64,000 nt of DNA from Gammaproteobacteria bacterium (GTDB lineage Bacteria > Pseudomonadota > Gammaproteobacteria > Xanthomonadales > SZUA-36). The stretch's first letter is position 1, and each line of letters starts with the position of its first letter. Shown one piece after another: positions 27,330 through 39,568 of the stretch. The translations under genes and the position numbers were made by a program. The notes beneath the pieces are model-generated. The model made no database searches. It saw nothing but the letters and a program-made list of their open reading frames with translations, and was not told the DNA's origin. The stretch is from contig JAJRUM010000055.1 in assembly GCA_024277815.1 (NCBI GenBank), forward strand, positions 17,454 through 81,453, given 5' to 3'.

Positions 27330-27857
27330 TTAAAAACTTTCAGTGGAAAGGAATAACCCGACACGTAAATCATCTGCCGTATAAATGGTACGACCATCAA
27401 CAGAAACAGTACCGTCAGCAATCACCATACTCAAGCGGCGGGTAATCACCCGTTTCATGTTCAAGGCGAAGGTGACCTTTTTGGCCGTTGGCAGTATCTG
27501 GCCGGTAAATTTCACCAACCCGGAACCCAGTGCCCTGCCCTTGCCTTTACAGCCACTCCATGAAAGGAAGAACCCGCAAAGCTGCCACAAGGCATCAAGA
27601 CCCAGGCAGCCAGGCATGACCGGGTCGCCCCGGAAGTGACAATCAAAGAACCAAAGATCTGGTCGGATATCGAGCTCAGCGACGATGGAACCCTTGCCGT
27701 GGGCTCCGCCTTCACCGTTAATCTCAACAATTCTGTCGATCATCAGCATGTTACCGGTTGGCAGCTTGCCAGTGTCCGGACCGAACAGTTCACCATTTCC
27801 GCATAGTTCGAGGTCGTTTTTGGTATAGGAGTTCTTGATGTTCTTTGAATAATCCAT
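27330..27857 (-). CDS. fabA: 3-hydroxydecanoyl-ACP dehydratase/isomerase
   Basis: Dehydrates 3-hydroxydecanoyl-ACP and isomerises trans-2 to cis-3 decenoyl-ACP, the branch point of anaerobic unsaturated fatty acid synthesis. The hot-dog fold active site is His74 in [11 protein letters not shown] and Asp88 in LGLDALWQL. The 175 residues match FabA (171). It lies 10 bases upstream of the interrupted fabB frame, the usual fabA-fabB pairing. Confidence 0.96.
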   Translation of the reverse strand: MDYSKNIKNSYTKNDLELCGNGELFGPDTGKLPTGNMLMIDRIVEINGEGGAHGKGSIVAELDIRPDLWFFDCHFRGDPVMPGCLGLDALWQLCGFFLSWSGCKGKGRALGSGLVKFTGQILPTAKKVTFALNMKRVITRRLSMVIADGTVSVDGRTIYTADDLRVGLFLSTESF

Positions 27858-28000
27858 TGCATCACTTTAATGATTTGATGTAACGGGGAAGTGTAATGAA
27901 TAGCGGTCTGCGGGGGAAGGAAATTATCAAGAAGTTTAACTGCCGGTAGCCAGTTTTAAAGGCTCGAAGAGTCCAGGTGGATTGTGTCCGGAGCAACGAA

Positions 28001-28026
28001 CTGAGGACCTCCTGAGAGGCCCTCAG
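28001..28026 (-). terminator. hairpin downstream of the sorting-tail protein gene
   Basis: CTGAGG-A-CCTC, loop CTGA, GAGG-C-CCTCAG: a 10-pair stem with one mismatch, nine bases beyond the stop at 28036. No T run follows on the minus strand, so it may be a weak or Rho-assisted terminator, or an mRNA 3'-end stabiliser. Confidence 0.45.
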
Positions 28027-28035
28027 TAATGAAGA

Positions 28036-28818
28036 TCAGCGGTAGCGGCGAACCGTTGTGTAACCGATACCGCCAACCAGAAGTACAAGCAGAATCAGTG
28101 CATACATATTGTTGGCCGGAACAGGAACAGCAGGTACGACCACACCTTGACAGTCGACTGCAGCATTAACAAATAAAGCGTAAAGATCAGCATTGTTGTT
28201 GCCACCGTCAGCCGGGAAAAGATTCATTCCGACCACATTGCCTGTGGCGTTGCGGGCGATCATGTTAATGCCTGCTCCATCGTCTGCGAGCAGTGTCGCA
28301 CCCGCATCAAGACCCGGATGGGCAAAGTTTGAATTGTTGAAGTAAGTCAATGTCCCAAGGTTGACGCCTGCAAAAATCGGGTCGCCGGGTACCAGTGCAA
28401 CGAGATTCCCACTCACATTTCCGGTAACTGCCACGCTTGGCAACGGTGAATATCCTGTGGTGGTAATTCTGCCGCTAATCAACCAACTGTCTGACAAGGC
28501 GTAAGTTGCCAAGACGACACAACCACCCGCGTCGACATAATCAGCCAGCACATTACCCAGTGCTGCTGGATCAGTGGGTGAGCTATTTGTGTAGGCTATA
28601 ACCGTGTTGTATGTGGAAAGCTGGGCCAAGCCTGGAGTGCCAAGACTATTTTCATCATGGTTATCAACGGTTGTAAACTGAGCCGCCAGCGCTGCATTCA
28701 AAGCGGTGTTGGCGTTGCCGTTGGCATTTACAACTAGCACACTTGACTGTGCGTAAGCTGAGTTGCTTATAAAAAGCACAAGAACTATCAACGCAACGTT
28801 CTTAAAAAGCTTCATCAA
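28036..28818 (-). CDS. exported protein with C-terminal sorting-type tail, function unknown
   Basis: A 260-residue protein with a signal peptide (hydrophobic stretch 8-22, cleavage expected after SNSAYA). The mature part contains VLVVNANGN, a middle LADYVDAGGCVVLATYA and NVVGMNLFPADGG. This arrangement recalls glutamine-amidotransferase/ThuA-like folds, but no catalytic set is evident. The end, VPVPANNMYALILLVLLVG followed by RRYR, is a short Pro/Asn motif, one membrane helix and a basic cluster: the three-part design of PEP-CTERM/IPTL-CTERM sorting signals. No exosortase or other sorting enzyme gene is in the window. It stands alone between fabA and the tRNA gene. Confidence 0.7.
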   Translation of the reverse strand: MMKLFKNVALIVLVLFISNSAYAQSSVLVVNANGNANTALNAALAAQFTTVDNHDENSLGTPGLAQLSTYNTVIAYTNSSPTDPAALGNVLADYVDAGGCVVLATYALSDSWLISGRITTTGYSPLPSVAVTGNVSGNLVALVPGDPIFAGVNLGTLTYFNNSNFAHPGLDAGATLLADDGAGINMIARNATGNVVGMNLFPADGGNNNADLYALFVNAAVDCQGVVVPAVPVPANNMYALILLVLLVGGIGYTTVRRYR

Positions 28819-28981
28819 ATGGCGTCCTTATAAATTGAACTATTTTGATTCCTGGAAAACCAACGCGCGAAGCATAACACCCCTGAAAACCCATTAAAAG
28901 CGTAGGATTCCCTATAAGTCATTTGATTGGTGAGGGGTATTATCAATCAAAGCTACCCGTGCCATGTAAAATCCAAGGTGC

Positions 28982-29003
28982 AAAAAACCCCGCGATGCGG
29001 GGC
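28982..29003 (-). terminator. Rho-independent terminator of tRNA-Ser
   Basis: On the minus strand CCCCGC-ATC-GCGGGG is followed by six T residues, 11 bases downstream of the tRNA 3' end. Compact and canonical. Confidence 0.85.
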
Positions 29004-29013
29004 TGTTTGTATT

Positions 29014-29104
29014 TGGCGGAGAGGCAGGGATTCGAACCCTGGAAGGGCTATTAACCCTTGCTGGTTTTCAAGACCAGTGCATTCAACCGCTCTGCCACCT
29101 CTCC
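29014..29104 (-). tRNA. tRNA-Ser (anticodon TGA)
   Basis: A 91-base type II tRNA with encoded CCA. The acceptor stem GGAGAGG pairs with CCTCTCC, the anticodon stem CTGGT/ACCAG encloses the loop with TGA (29068-29070), a long variable arm (AGGGTTAATAGCCCT) is present, and the T loop reads GGTTCGAATCC. The long variable arm and anticodon identify serine (UCN codons). Upstream on the minus strand a TTGACA hexamer (about 29189-29194) may be its -35 element. No host junction or integrase is next to it. Confidence 0.97.
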
Positions 29105-29318
29105 ATTGAATTGAGCGACAAAGTGCTTTGTCTTTGAGACGCGCAAGAATACAGAAAAATCGCCCGTTGCACCACCCCTGTCAACAGGCATATGCAAGTT
29201 CAGTTACAATTGATTAAAGTATCCACTGGGTTATTTCGGAAATCTATTGAACTACTGGAAATACCCCCTATCTAATTAGCAGTACACAACCCTACTTAAC
29301 TGGAGCATTGTCGATCGT

Positions 29319-29996
29319 ATGAATCAGACACAATATAGAACTGGAGCTATTCAACAGCCTGTCCCGGCTGTCGCCATGAACAAGGTTTTGCGTAACACCT
29401 ATGCATTACTGTCCATGACGTTGTTGTTTTCGGCGGTCATGGCCGGTGTTGCCATGGCGTTAAATTGGCCGTACCCCGGCCCGATGATTGTACTGGTTGG
29501 CTATTTTGGCTTGTTGTTCCTGACCACCAAGCTGCGCAATAGTGCCTGGGGCCTGCTGGCAATTTTTGCTTTGACCGGTTTCATGGGCGTCACGCTGGGG
29601 CCGATTATCAATATGTACCTTTATCGCTTTGGCAATGGCAGTGAAATTGTCATGATGGCACTGGGTGGCACGGGGGTTATTTTCCTGGCAATGTCGGGTC
29701 TGGCACTGACCAGCAAGCGGGACTTTTCCTTCATGGGCAAATTCCTCTTCATTGGTATTCTGGTTGCCTTCCTGGCAGGTATCGGTAATCTGTTTTTTAA
29801 TTTGCCGGCATTGGGCCTGGCGGTTTCCAGCATGTTTGTGCTGTTGATGGCGGGTTTGATTCTGTATCAGACCCAGCAGATTATTCGTGGTGGTGAGACT
29901 AATTACATCATGGCGACTGTGACCTTGTTCGTCAGCCTTTTCAATCTGTTTACGAGCTTGCTGCATATTCTGGGCTTTGCTTTTGGCGACGATTGA
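29319..29996 (+). CDS. Bax inhibitor-1 / YccA family membrane protein
   Basis: A 225-residue inner-membrane protein with seven predicted spans. The segment NKVLRNTYALLSMTLLFSA, the FALTGFMGVTLGP stretch and the final IIRGGETNYIMATVTLFVSLFNLFTSLL are signatures of the UPF0005/BI-1 family. Bacterial relatives such as YccA modulate FtsH, and others act as proton-sensitive calcium channels; neither is demonstrated here. It is a single-gene unit followed by a clear terminator. Confidence 0.9.
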   Translation: MNQTQYRTGAIQQPVPAVAMNKVLRNTYALLSMTLLFSAVMAGVAMALNWPYPGPMIVLVGYFGLLFLTTKLRNSAWGLLAIFALTGFMGVTLGPIINMYLYRFGNGSEIVMMALGGTGVIFLAMSGLALTSKRDFSFMGKFLFIGILVAFLAGIGNLFFNLPALGLAVSSMFVLLMAGLILYQTQQIIRGGETNYIMATVTLFVSLFNLFTSLLHILGFAFGDD

Positions 29997-30016
29997 GTTT
30001 TTGCCACAAGAAATGC

Positions 30017-30045
30017 AAAAGACCCGCTACGGCGGGTCTTTTTTT
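30017..30045. terminator. Rho-independent terminator, probably bidirectional
   Basis: AAAA-GACCCGC-TACG-GCGGGTC-TTTTTTT lies 20 bases after the BI-1 gene stop and ahead of the convergent serS stop. The A run on one side and T run on the other allow termination from both directions. Confidence 0.88.
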
Positions 30046-30083
30046 GTTCTGAGAAATGCTTAGAGCATGTGTAAACGCAGGGT

Positions 30084-32086
<2,003 letters not shown>

Positions 32087-32100
32087 CAGTTTCTGTCTGC

Positions 32101-34422
32101 TCAGTTTTTCGGTGGTGGTGGCGCCAGCACTTCCCGCTGGCCATTGTGTTCAGGCCGGGAGACCACGCCACTGGCTTCCATTTCTTCAATCAGGCGGGCT
32201 GCACGGTTATAGCCGACGCGCAGGTGTCGCTGCACGCTGGAGATCGACGCGCGCCTGGATTCAGTAACCCAGGCAACAGCCTGGTCGTAAAGTTCATCCT
32301 GCTCACCCTGAGCGTCAGTGGGTATACCTGCTGCATTGATACTCATGCCATCACTGGTCAGCTGGGTTTCCTCAAGAATGTCGTCAACATAGTTTGGTGC
32401 TGCAAGTGAGCGTAAGTAATCGACCACGGCATGTACTTCATGGTCATCCACAAATGCCCCGTGTACACGTTCCGGAATGGCGGTGCCGGGTGGCATGTAC
32501 AGCATGTCGCCGTGGCCCAGTAACTGTTCCGCACCCATCTGGTCAAGAATGGTGCGGGAATCGACCCGGGAGGAAACCTGGAAAGCGATACGGGTGGGTA
32601 TATTAGCCTTGATCAGCCCGGTGATAACATCCACGGAAGGACGCTGGGTGGCAAGTATCAGGTGGATACCGGAGGCGCGGGCTTTTTGTGCCAGCCGGGC
32701 AATCAGTTCGTCGATCTTCTTGCCGAGTATCATCATCATGTCCGCGAGTTCATCGACGATGACAACGATATAGGGCAAATGCTCAAGTTCCGGCGCCTCG
32801 GCGTCCGGGTTCATTTCGTCCGGCACAAACAACGGGTCTTTGAGCGGCTTGCCGGCATCAATGGCTTCACCTACCTTCTTATTGAAGCCAGCGAGGTTAC
32901 GCACGCCGGCAGCTGACATCAGTCGGTAACGGCGCTCCATTTCTGCCACACACCACCGCAAGGCATTGGCAGCCTCTTTCATGTCAGTGACCACGGGCGC
33001 CAGCAAATGTGGAATGTCAGCATAAATCGACAATTCCAGCATTTTCGGATCGACCATGACCAGTCGGACGTTTTCGGGTCCGGTCTTGTAGAGCAGGCTC
33101 AGAATCATTGCATTCAATGCCACAGACTTGCCTGAGCCGGTGGTGCCTGCGACCAGCAGGTGTGGCATCTTGGCAAGGTCTACCACGATGGGACGTCCGG
33201 AAATGCTTTTGCCCAGTGCCAGGGTCAGAGGAGAATTCGACTTGTAATAGACTTCGGAGCGCAGTATCTCCGAGAGAAACACCATGTGCCGGTTGGAATT
33301 GGGTATTTCCAGACCGATGGTGGATTTACCCGGGATAACTTCAACGACCCGTACCGAGACGATACTGAGGCCACGCGCAAGGTCCTTGGCCAGGTTCATT
33401 ATTTGCGCTGATTTTACTCCAGCAGCCGGCTGTAACTCGAAACGGGTTATGACAGGCCCGGGGTGCACCGCAACCACATCGACATGGACACCAAAATCAG
33501 CCAGCTTCAGCTCAACCTGGCGTGACAGCGTTTTAAGGTCATCTTCGCTATAGCCGGGTGGCTGGTCGTGTGGCTCATCGAGTACGTCCAGCGGCGGCAG
33601 CGAGTCAGCAGGCATATCCTTGAACAGCGGGCGTTGTTTTTCCTTGGCTGCCCGTTTGCTGGCCTGCTCCTGCGGCAGGTTGATCAAGGGTTCAATACGA
33701 AGTGCTTTCTTGCCTTTTTGCCGGGCCGAATCGGTCTTTCTTACTTCATCCCGCCGCGCTCTTGCCCGGCGCCCGGCGAACCAGTCCCGCATGCGTGTGA
33801 TGCTGGCGACCAGGCCATCAATGAGGCTAAGAGTGATGCGGCCGGTGACATCCATAACCCAGAACCAGGAAATGCCGGTAAACAGCGTCGCGCCCACCAG
33901 CAACATGGATAACAGCAACAGGGTTGCACCCAACATGCCCGTCAATTCGAGCAAGGGCGCGGTAATAACCGCACCAATTACACCACCGCCACCGGCAGGC
34001 ATACTGCCCGCTGACGGCAGCAGATGCATGTCACTCAAACCAGTCGATGAGAGCAAAAACAGTATCAGTCCGGTCATGACTGCCACCACACCCATGATGC
34101 CGATTGCAGGCTTTTCGGAATCACGGCGCCATAATTGCCAGCCGCCATATACCGTAACGACAGGTAGCAGATAGGCGATATAACCGGTCAGGAAGAGGAA
34201 AAAGTTTGCGATCCATGCGCCCAGTATGCGGCCGGCATTCTGTACCAGGTCTGAATTGGTGGTGTTGAAGGGTCCGGGGTCCGTTGGTTCGTAAGTGGCG
34301 AGGCTGGCAACCAGGTACACAGCAACCAGAATGGAAAGCAGAAAAAAACTTTCCCTTAAATGATGTGACAGCCCGGAGGCCCCCACAGTGGCCTTGGTGG
34401 CCTTCTTACGCGCTTGCGGCAA
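32101..34422 (-). CDS. ftsK: DNA translocase FtsK
   Basis: Septal motor that clears and orients chromosome dimers. The N terminus has several spans (residues 25-190), followed by a short basic linker, which makes the protein compact at 773 residues. The motor carries Walker [14 protein letters not shown] near 424-436, Walker B-type [11 protein letters not shown], and the C-terminal gamma winged helix ([20 protein letters not shown]). The start is TTG with AAGGT upstream, and that site lies within the 12-base palindrome ACCTTATAAGGT. Divergent from trxB. Confidence 0.96.
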   Translation of the reverse strand: MPQARKKATKATVGASGLSHHLRESFFLLSILVAVYLVASLATYEPTDPGPFNTTNSDLVQNAGRILGAWIANFFLFLTGYIAYLLPVVTVYGGWQLWRRDSEKPAIGIMGVVAVMTGLILFLLSSTGLSDMHLLPSAGSMPAGGGGVIGAVITAPLLELTGMLGATLLLLSMLLVGATLFTGISWFWVMDVTGRITLSLIDGLVASITRMRDWFAGRRARARRDEVRKTDSARQKGKKALRIEPLINLPQEQASKRAAKEKQRPLFKDMPADSLPPLDVLDEPHDQPPGYSEDDLKTLSRQVELKLADFGVHVDVVAVHPGPVITRFELQPAAGVKSAQIMNLAKDLARGLSIVSVRVVEVIPGKSTIGLEIPNSNRHMVFLSEILRSEVYYKSNSPLTLALGKSISGRPIVVDLAKMPHLLVAGTTGSGKSVALNAMILSLLYKTGPENVRLVMVDPKMLELSIYADIPHLLAPVVTDMKEAANALRWCVAEMERRYRLMSAAGVRNLAGFNKKVGEAIDAGKPLKDPLFVPDEMNPDAEAPELEHLPYIVVIVDELADMMMILGKKIDELIARLAQKARASGIHLILATQRPSVDVITGLIKANIPTRIAFQVSSRVDSRTILDQMGAEQLLGHGDMLYMPPGTAIPERVHGAFVDDHEVHAVVDYLRSLAAPNYVDDILEETQLTSDGMSINAAGIPTDAQGEQDELYDQAVAWVTESRRASISSVQRHLRVGYNRAARLIEEMEASGVVSRPEHNGQREVLAPPPPKN

Positions 34423-34430
34423 TGTTATAT

Positions 34431-34442
34431 ACCTTATAAGGT
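34431..34442 (-). promoter_or_regulatory. palindrome covering the ftsK ribosome-binding site
   Basis: ACCTTATAAGGT is a perfect 12-base palindrome just before the TTG start. It supplies the AAGGT that would pair with 16S rRNA. It could be a weak protein-binding site or a chance symmetry in AT-rich DNA. Confidence 0.3.
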
Positions 34443-34595
34443 TTGTTGTTTAAGTATTTATATTTTAAGTCAAATATAACATAAAGTTAATCGGCGATTG
34501 ACCTGTAAACAAAATAGTTCAAGCTATCATGCCATAACCATCTGGAAAGTCAGGCGTATTTCATTGCTCGATGATCAGTTAAAATACAGGCTTGA

Positions 34596-35648
<1,053 letters not shown>

Positions 35649-35663
35649 CAGGCCGGCCCCGCC

Positions 35664-36362
35664 ATGATTCCGTTACTCGCGCCAGACCCGGAATCGCCCT
35701 TCCCCGCGACTGATCTTGCCCTCAAAGACCCGCAGGGATTGCTGGCGGCAGGTGGAGACCTGTCGGTACCCCGCCTGGTAAATGCCTACCGGCAGGGAAT
35801 ATTCCCCTGGTACAGTGAGGGTGAGCCAATTTTATGGTGGTCACCTGCACCCCGCTGCGTCCTCTACCCCACCCGTGTTCACGTTTCACGCAGGCTCCGG
35901 CGTTGCTATAACCAGGGTGGCTTCACACTCAGTGCCGATCGTGAGTTTACGCAGGTTATCGAGGCCTGTGCCGGCGCCAAGCGGAATGGCAGTGGAACCT
36001 GGATAACGGATGACATGCAGGCTGCTTATATTCGGTTGCACGAAGCCGGTATCGCACACTCTGTTGAGGTCTGGCGCAACAATGAACTGATCGGTGGTAT
36101 TTATGGCCTGGCCCTGGGTGCAATGTTTTTCGGCGAATCCATGTTCAGCAAAGCGACCGATGCCAGCAAGATTGCGTTGGTGGCCCTGTGCAGGCAATTG
36201 CATCAATGGCAGTTCACGTTGCTGGACTGCCAGGTCAGCAACCCTCATTTGCTGAGCATGGGCGCAGAGGAACTGACCCGTCGGGCATTTGAAAAATACC
36301 TGTCAACGGCTACCGGGCCTGATCACTGGCAAGCAGGTTTTCAGGTCTCGTCCCGCTGGTAG
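35664..36362 (+). CDS. aat: leucyl/phenylalanyl-tRNA--protein transferase
   Basis: Adds Leu or Phe to proteins with N-terminal Lys or Arg, feeding the ClpS-ClpAP N-end rule pathway. AYRQGIFPWYSEGEPILWWSP, ALGAMFFGESMFS and DCQVSNPHLLSMGA are family signatures. The 232 residues match. Likely co-transcribed with trxB. Confidence 0.95.
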   Translation: MIPLLAPDPESPFPATDLALKDPQGLLAAGGDLSVPRLVNAYRQGIFPWYSEGEPILWWSPAPRCVLYPTRVHVSRRLRRCYNQGGFTLSADREFTQVIEACAGAKRNGSGTWITDDMQAAYIRLHEAGIAHSVEVWRNNELIGGIYGLALGAMFFGESMFSKATDASKIALVALCRQLHQWQFTLLDCQVSNPHLLSMGAEELTRRAFEKYLSTATGPDHWQAGFQVSSRW

Positions 36363-36410
36363 GAGGATGTGCGCGCTGCAACTGCAGTGCGGGAGAGCCT
36401 GGATCGCCGG

Positions 36411-37442
36411 CTAGTTGTTGTCCAACATGATGTAGACGTGTGTTGTCATATCCGCCGGATCAGTGGTTGCCGGGTCGGTGATGTAGTGTTCCCAGGATAC
36501 ACCGCCATGCTTGAGCCCGTGAGCGGACATGTAGGCTGCCAGTTTCTCATAGGTTGGCATCATCTGGTCGAATGCCCCACGGTGAACAGCCCTCACTGCC
36601 GGTCCTGACGGTGATGAACCCGCTTTGATATTGCCGCTCAAGCGCGTCGGAATGAGATCCACCGGAATGGCTGCGTCAAACTCGTAACCACCCTCTTCCC
36701 AGGCTCGGGTGACAGCCATGGGCTGGCCTGTCATATGGATGTTTTCAGCTTGCATAAAATCGCTGATTTCTGCATAAGCCACAGCAATTGTAGCCGCAAT
36801 GTCGTCGGGGTCCTGGCTACTGCGGGTAGTGACATACAGGATGTCCTGCGCTGTTACATCAAGCTGGGTGATATCAACCGGGGAGAAATCGGAAGCTGGC
36901 ATGGCTTCAGCGAAACGCTTCAGGTTAGACAGGCCCCGCTCGTAGTCATTGCCAATCCAGCGGTCGAACAGCAGACCAAAATAGCGTGCGAGAAAGCCGT
37001 CGAAAAAATTCAGGCCCTCGGTCAAATCCGAATCAAAAGACCAGGTAACCAGGGTGGTGTTGCCTTCAGCTACGAACACAAAGCGTGAGTTTGAGGTGCC
37101 CTGGGTGTCGAAATCCAGACGGATATCTATTTGTTGGTAAGGTTCGCTGGCAATGATTTCCTGCCAACCGCTACCGACCAGATGTGGCTCACCACTCCAG
37201 CTCAAGCGTGCACCTACGCCCTCTGCAGGGCCGGATATGACGTACTCTGCATTCGGGTCACGTTCTGCCCATGGGGACCACTGCTGAAAATCACGGTAAC
37301 TGTTGACGATTTCAAACAGCAGGCTCGCTGGACGTTCAATCGAAATACTGCGCTCCACATAGGCGTGGGTTGGCAGCAAATATCCGGTAACCACGAACGC
37401 CGCAAACAGCAGCAGAGAGATAAAGCCAACTTTTTTAATCAT
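36411..37442 (-). CDS. membrane-anchored SRPBCC plus GyrI-like domain protein
   Basis: A 343-residue protein. One N-terminal helix (residues 5-23) is followed by an SRPBCC/START-like fold: VERSISIERPASLLFEIVNS, WSPWAERDPNAEYVISG and a long helix near 140-165. From about residue 190 comes a GyrI-like (AraC effector-binding) domain, with ITQLDVTAQDILYVTTRSS and RAVHRGAFDQMMPTYEKL. Both folds bind small hydrophobic molecules, so a role in sensing or sequestering a ligand is possible, but none is known. It overlaps the rhomboid gene by eight bases, so the two are coupled. Confidence 0.8.
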   Translation of the reverse strand: MIKKVGFISLLLFAAFVVTGYLLPTHAYVERSISIERPASLLFEIVNSYRDFQQWSPWAERDPNAEYVISGPAEGVGARLSWSGEPHLVGSGWQEIIASEPYQQIDIRLDFDTQGTSNSRFVFVAEGNTTLVTWSFDSDLTEGLNFFDGFLARYFGLLFDRWIGNDYERGLSNLKRFAEAMPASDFSPVDITQLDVTAQDILYVTTRSSQDPDDIAATIAVAYAEISDFMQAENIHMTGQPMAVTRAWEEGGYEFDAAIPVDLIPTRLSGNIKAGSSPSGPAVRAVHRGAFDQMMPTYEKLAAYMSAHGLKHGGVSWEHYITDPATTDPADMTTHVYIMLDNN

Positions 37443-38127
37443 TGTCTGCGTCCTTGTCGCCGGAGGGATCCTCGTCGGGGAACCAGTCCGGCACACTGTC
37501 GTCATCCTCCCAATCATAACGTCTCACAGGGGTAACATCCCACTTGCGCAAACGAATAGCCAGTGCAACACCGAGTATTGCGCCACTCAGATGTAACTCC
37601 CAGGACATGTCGGGTCGTATTGGTAACAGGCCCCAGATCATTGATCCATACAGAAACCACACCATGACTGACACGGCAACGGAGCGCATGTCGAGGCGCA
37701 AAATCCCACTGATAAACACAAAGGCCAGCAGGCCATAGATAAAACCGCTGGCTCCAAAATGCAAGCTGGGCCGGCCAATAACCCATGCCAGCATACCGGA
37801 GCCGATCCAGATAGCCGGAATAACAATGGTGGAAGACCGCGGATAAAGGTACAAAATTGTTGTCATGCTGATGATCAGGGGTGCGGTGTTGGAAAAAAGA
37901 TGCTCTGCACCGCCATGCAATAACGGGGCGGTCAGTAGTCCGATCAAGCCCTTCAGGCTGCCCGGGCGCAGGCCGAAACGGGTTAGCTCCAGACCAAGGA
38001 AGATATCAACCAAAAGGATTGTCCACAACACACCGGTAAGGACCAGGGCGGTCTTCAAGGCCAACTGGAAATTTCGCTGGGCCCGTTTTGACGCTGTAAA
38101 CCGGGGGTCAGGCTGGCCAAGATGCAT
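37435..38127 (-). CDS. rhomboid family intramembrane serine protease
   Basis: A 230-residue protein with about six spans. The catalytic dyad is Ser127 in FGASGFIYG and His179 in WELHLSGA; HGGAEHLFSN supplies the conserved His76 and Asn80. The C-terminal 30 residues are strongly acidic (DWEDDDSVPDWFPDEDPSGD) and cytoplasmic in either topology model. The substrate is unknown. It directly precedes, with overlap, the membrane-anchored SRPBCC protein. Confidence 0.88.
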   Translation of the reverse strand: MHLGQPDPRFTASKRAQRNFQLALKTALVLTGVLWTILLVDIFLGLELTRFGLRPGSLKGLIGLLTAPLLHGGAEHLFSNTAPLIISMTTILYLYPRSSTIVIPAIWIGSGMLAWVIGRPSLHFGASGFIYGLLAFVFISGILRLDMRSVAVSVMVWFLYGSMIWGLLPIRPDMSWELHLSGAILGVALAIRLRKWDVTPVRRYDWEDDDSVPDWFPDEDPSGDKDADND

Positions 38128-38141
38128 GGCGTCAGACCCTG

Positions 38142-38882
38142 TCAGCGAAGGTCTTGTGGCATTGCGGAGGTAATGGCTTCGCGGGTTTTGTTCATCAATG
38201 CGAGAACATCCTGCGCTTCATCCCCATCAACCTCAATGGGCGGGTGTATGACCATGCGGGCTTTACCGGGAAATATCATCATCGACCTGGGTTTTTGGAT
38301 ATCACGAGTGCCAATAATGGTAACCGGCAGAATGGGTAGCCCCTGTGACGCTGCAATTCGAAAAGCGCCCTTTTTGAACTTCTGAAGCTTGCCATCCACA
38401 CTACGGGAACCTTCAGCAAAAAACAGGATACCAACACCATCGCGCACCCTGCTGAGTGCTTCAGCTACGGCTTTGCGAGCCTGCTCAGGATTGTTGCGCT
38501 CGACGAATATATGCCCGGCTTTTTCGCAACCGATTCCCACGCCGGGGATTTTGCGCAACTCGGCTTTCATCACCCATTTCAGGTCAAGTTTCAACCAGCC
38601 GTATACCAGGAAAATATCGTACTGGCTCTGGTGATTGCAAACCACAACACAGGAGCGCTGCGGATCAGCGTTTTCCGCACCTTCGACGCTGACCCACATG
38701 GGTGTCATCAGGCCGATCAATTTTCCCCAGTTGGCAGCAACGTAGCGACTGGCGACGCGTGGGTTCCACAGCATAGCAACCAATACGGTTAACCAACCGC
38801 TTATAAGAGTAAGCAGCAAGCCAAGGGGGATAAATATCAACCAGGCATAAACCTGGTACAGATAGAATGCGACGCGCTTCAT
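38142..38882 (-). CDS. plsC: 1-acyl-sn-glycerol-3-phosphate acyltransferase
   Basis: Makes phosphatidic acid from lysophosphatidic acid at the inner membrane. The motifs are NHQSQYD (HX4D, block I), FVERNNPEQAR and FAEGSRSVDG (block III), with PILPVTIIGTRD as block IV. A hydrophobic N terminus (residues 8-45) anchors it. The 246 residues match. It lies 14 bases ahead of the rhomboid gene. Confidence 0.93.
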   Translation of the reverse strand: MKRVAFYLYQVYAWLIFIPLGLLLTLISGWLTVLVAMLWNPRVASRYVAANWGKLIGLMTPMWVSVEGAENADPQRSCVVVCNHQSQYDIFLVYGWLKLDLKWVMKAELRKIPGVGIGCEKAGHIFVERNNPEQARKAVAEALSRVRDGVGILFFAEGSRSVDGKLQKFKKGAFRIAASQGLPILPVTIIGTRDIQKPRSMMIFPGKARMVIHPPIEVDGDEAQDVLALMNKTREAITSAMPQDLR

Positions 38883-38944
38883 TCAGGCATGCTTCCGTTC
38901 ACGGTCAGTTCAGGTTAACCACAGGCTTGACGGCTTGCAAACCC

Positions 38945-38977
38945 AAAAAAAAGGGGGGTGCTGTGCAGGCACCCCCC
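38945..38977 (-). terminator. Rho-independent terminator of hsp20
   Basis: On the minus strand GGGGGGTGC, loop CTGCACA, GCACCCCCC, then eight T residues, 30 bases after the hsp20 stop. The C run on the plus strand is nine long and may be prone to length errors in sequencing. Confidence 0.93.
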
Positions 38978-39006
38978 CCCTGGGTAGTACAACCGCAAAC
39001 ATTCAG

Positions 39007-39474
39007 TTACGCAGCTTTATCCTTCTTTTCAACGTTCAGAAGCCGTGCTTCCGGTTTGCCGATCTCAATGGTACGCGGCTTCATTGCTTCGGGAAGTTCG
39101 CGCTCAAGATCGATATGTAAAAGGCCGTTCTCAAGGCTGGCGTTTACCACCTTGACGTGATCGGCAAGGTTGAAGCGCCGTTCAAAAGAGCGCGTGGCAA
39201 TGCCGCGATGGAGGTATTCCCCTGCCTCTTCTGTTTCGTCTTCGCGTTCACCGGTAATCACCAAACGGCTCTGCTCGGTCGTGATGTGCAGATCCTGGTC
39301 TGAAAAACCGGCAACTGCCATGGTGATTTGATAGTGGTCCTCGCCCGTTGAGCGGATGTTGTAGGGAGGGTAGCTATTACCCTGCTCCTGCCGTGAGGCA
39401 GAGCTCAACATGGATGCCAGACGGTCGAAACCAACTGAGGTTCTGTAAAGTGGTGCAAAATCAAAAGTAGTCAT
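39007..39474 (-). CDS. Hsp20 family small heat shock protein (IbpA type)
   Basis: ATP-independent holdase that binds unfolding proteins. The 155 residues start MTTFDFAPLYRTSVGFDRL, the class A N terminus seen in IbpA. An alpha-crystallin domain follows (about 35-130: YPPYNIRSTGEDHYQITMAVAG begins it, LENGLLHIDLERELPE ends it) and the tail holds the IEIG motif. A sigma-32 promoter and a ROSE-like leader precede it, and a strong terminator follows, so it is a single-gene heat-shock unit. Only one ibp-type gene is present. Confidence 0.95.
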   Translation of the reverse strand: MTTFDFAPLYRTSVGFDRLASMLSSASRQEQGNSYPPYNIRSTGEDHYQITMAVAGFSDQDLHITTEQSRLVITGEREDETEEAGEYLHRGIATRSFERRFNLADHVKVVNASLENGLLHIDLERELPEAMKPRTIEIGKPEARLLNVEKKDKAA

Positions 39475-39560
39475 ATCCGTATTCTCCTTTAGAAGCAATT
39501 CGGTCAAAAAATCTTCCGCCAAATGGCCGGAAGTTACCTGTGGCCCCCGAAGGCTGCCAC
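39475..39560 (-). promoter_or_regulatory. ROSE-like RNA thermometer in the hsp20 leader
   Basis: The leader of about 86 bases can fold into TTCCG(G)CC/GGCGGAA near 39520 and, next to the start codon, TTGCTTC-TAAA-GGAGAA (39482-39498). In the second hairpin the AAGGAG ribosome-binding site pairs with TTGCTTC, leaving a bulged G. ROSE elements use exactly this U(U/C)GCU pairing with AGGA. The fold is read by eye, not computed. Confidence 0.7.
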
Positions 39561-39568
39561 GTTGAATA

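Noticed and set aside
29014..29104. tRNA-Ser as an integration site for a mobile element
   Set aside because: No integrase, no repeated tRNA 3' end and only housekeeping genes on both sides.
29460..29966. 168-codon open frame on the minus strand
   Set aside because: Antisense to the BI-1 family gene; a Gln/His-rich mirror of membrane-protein codons.
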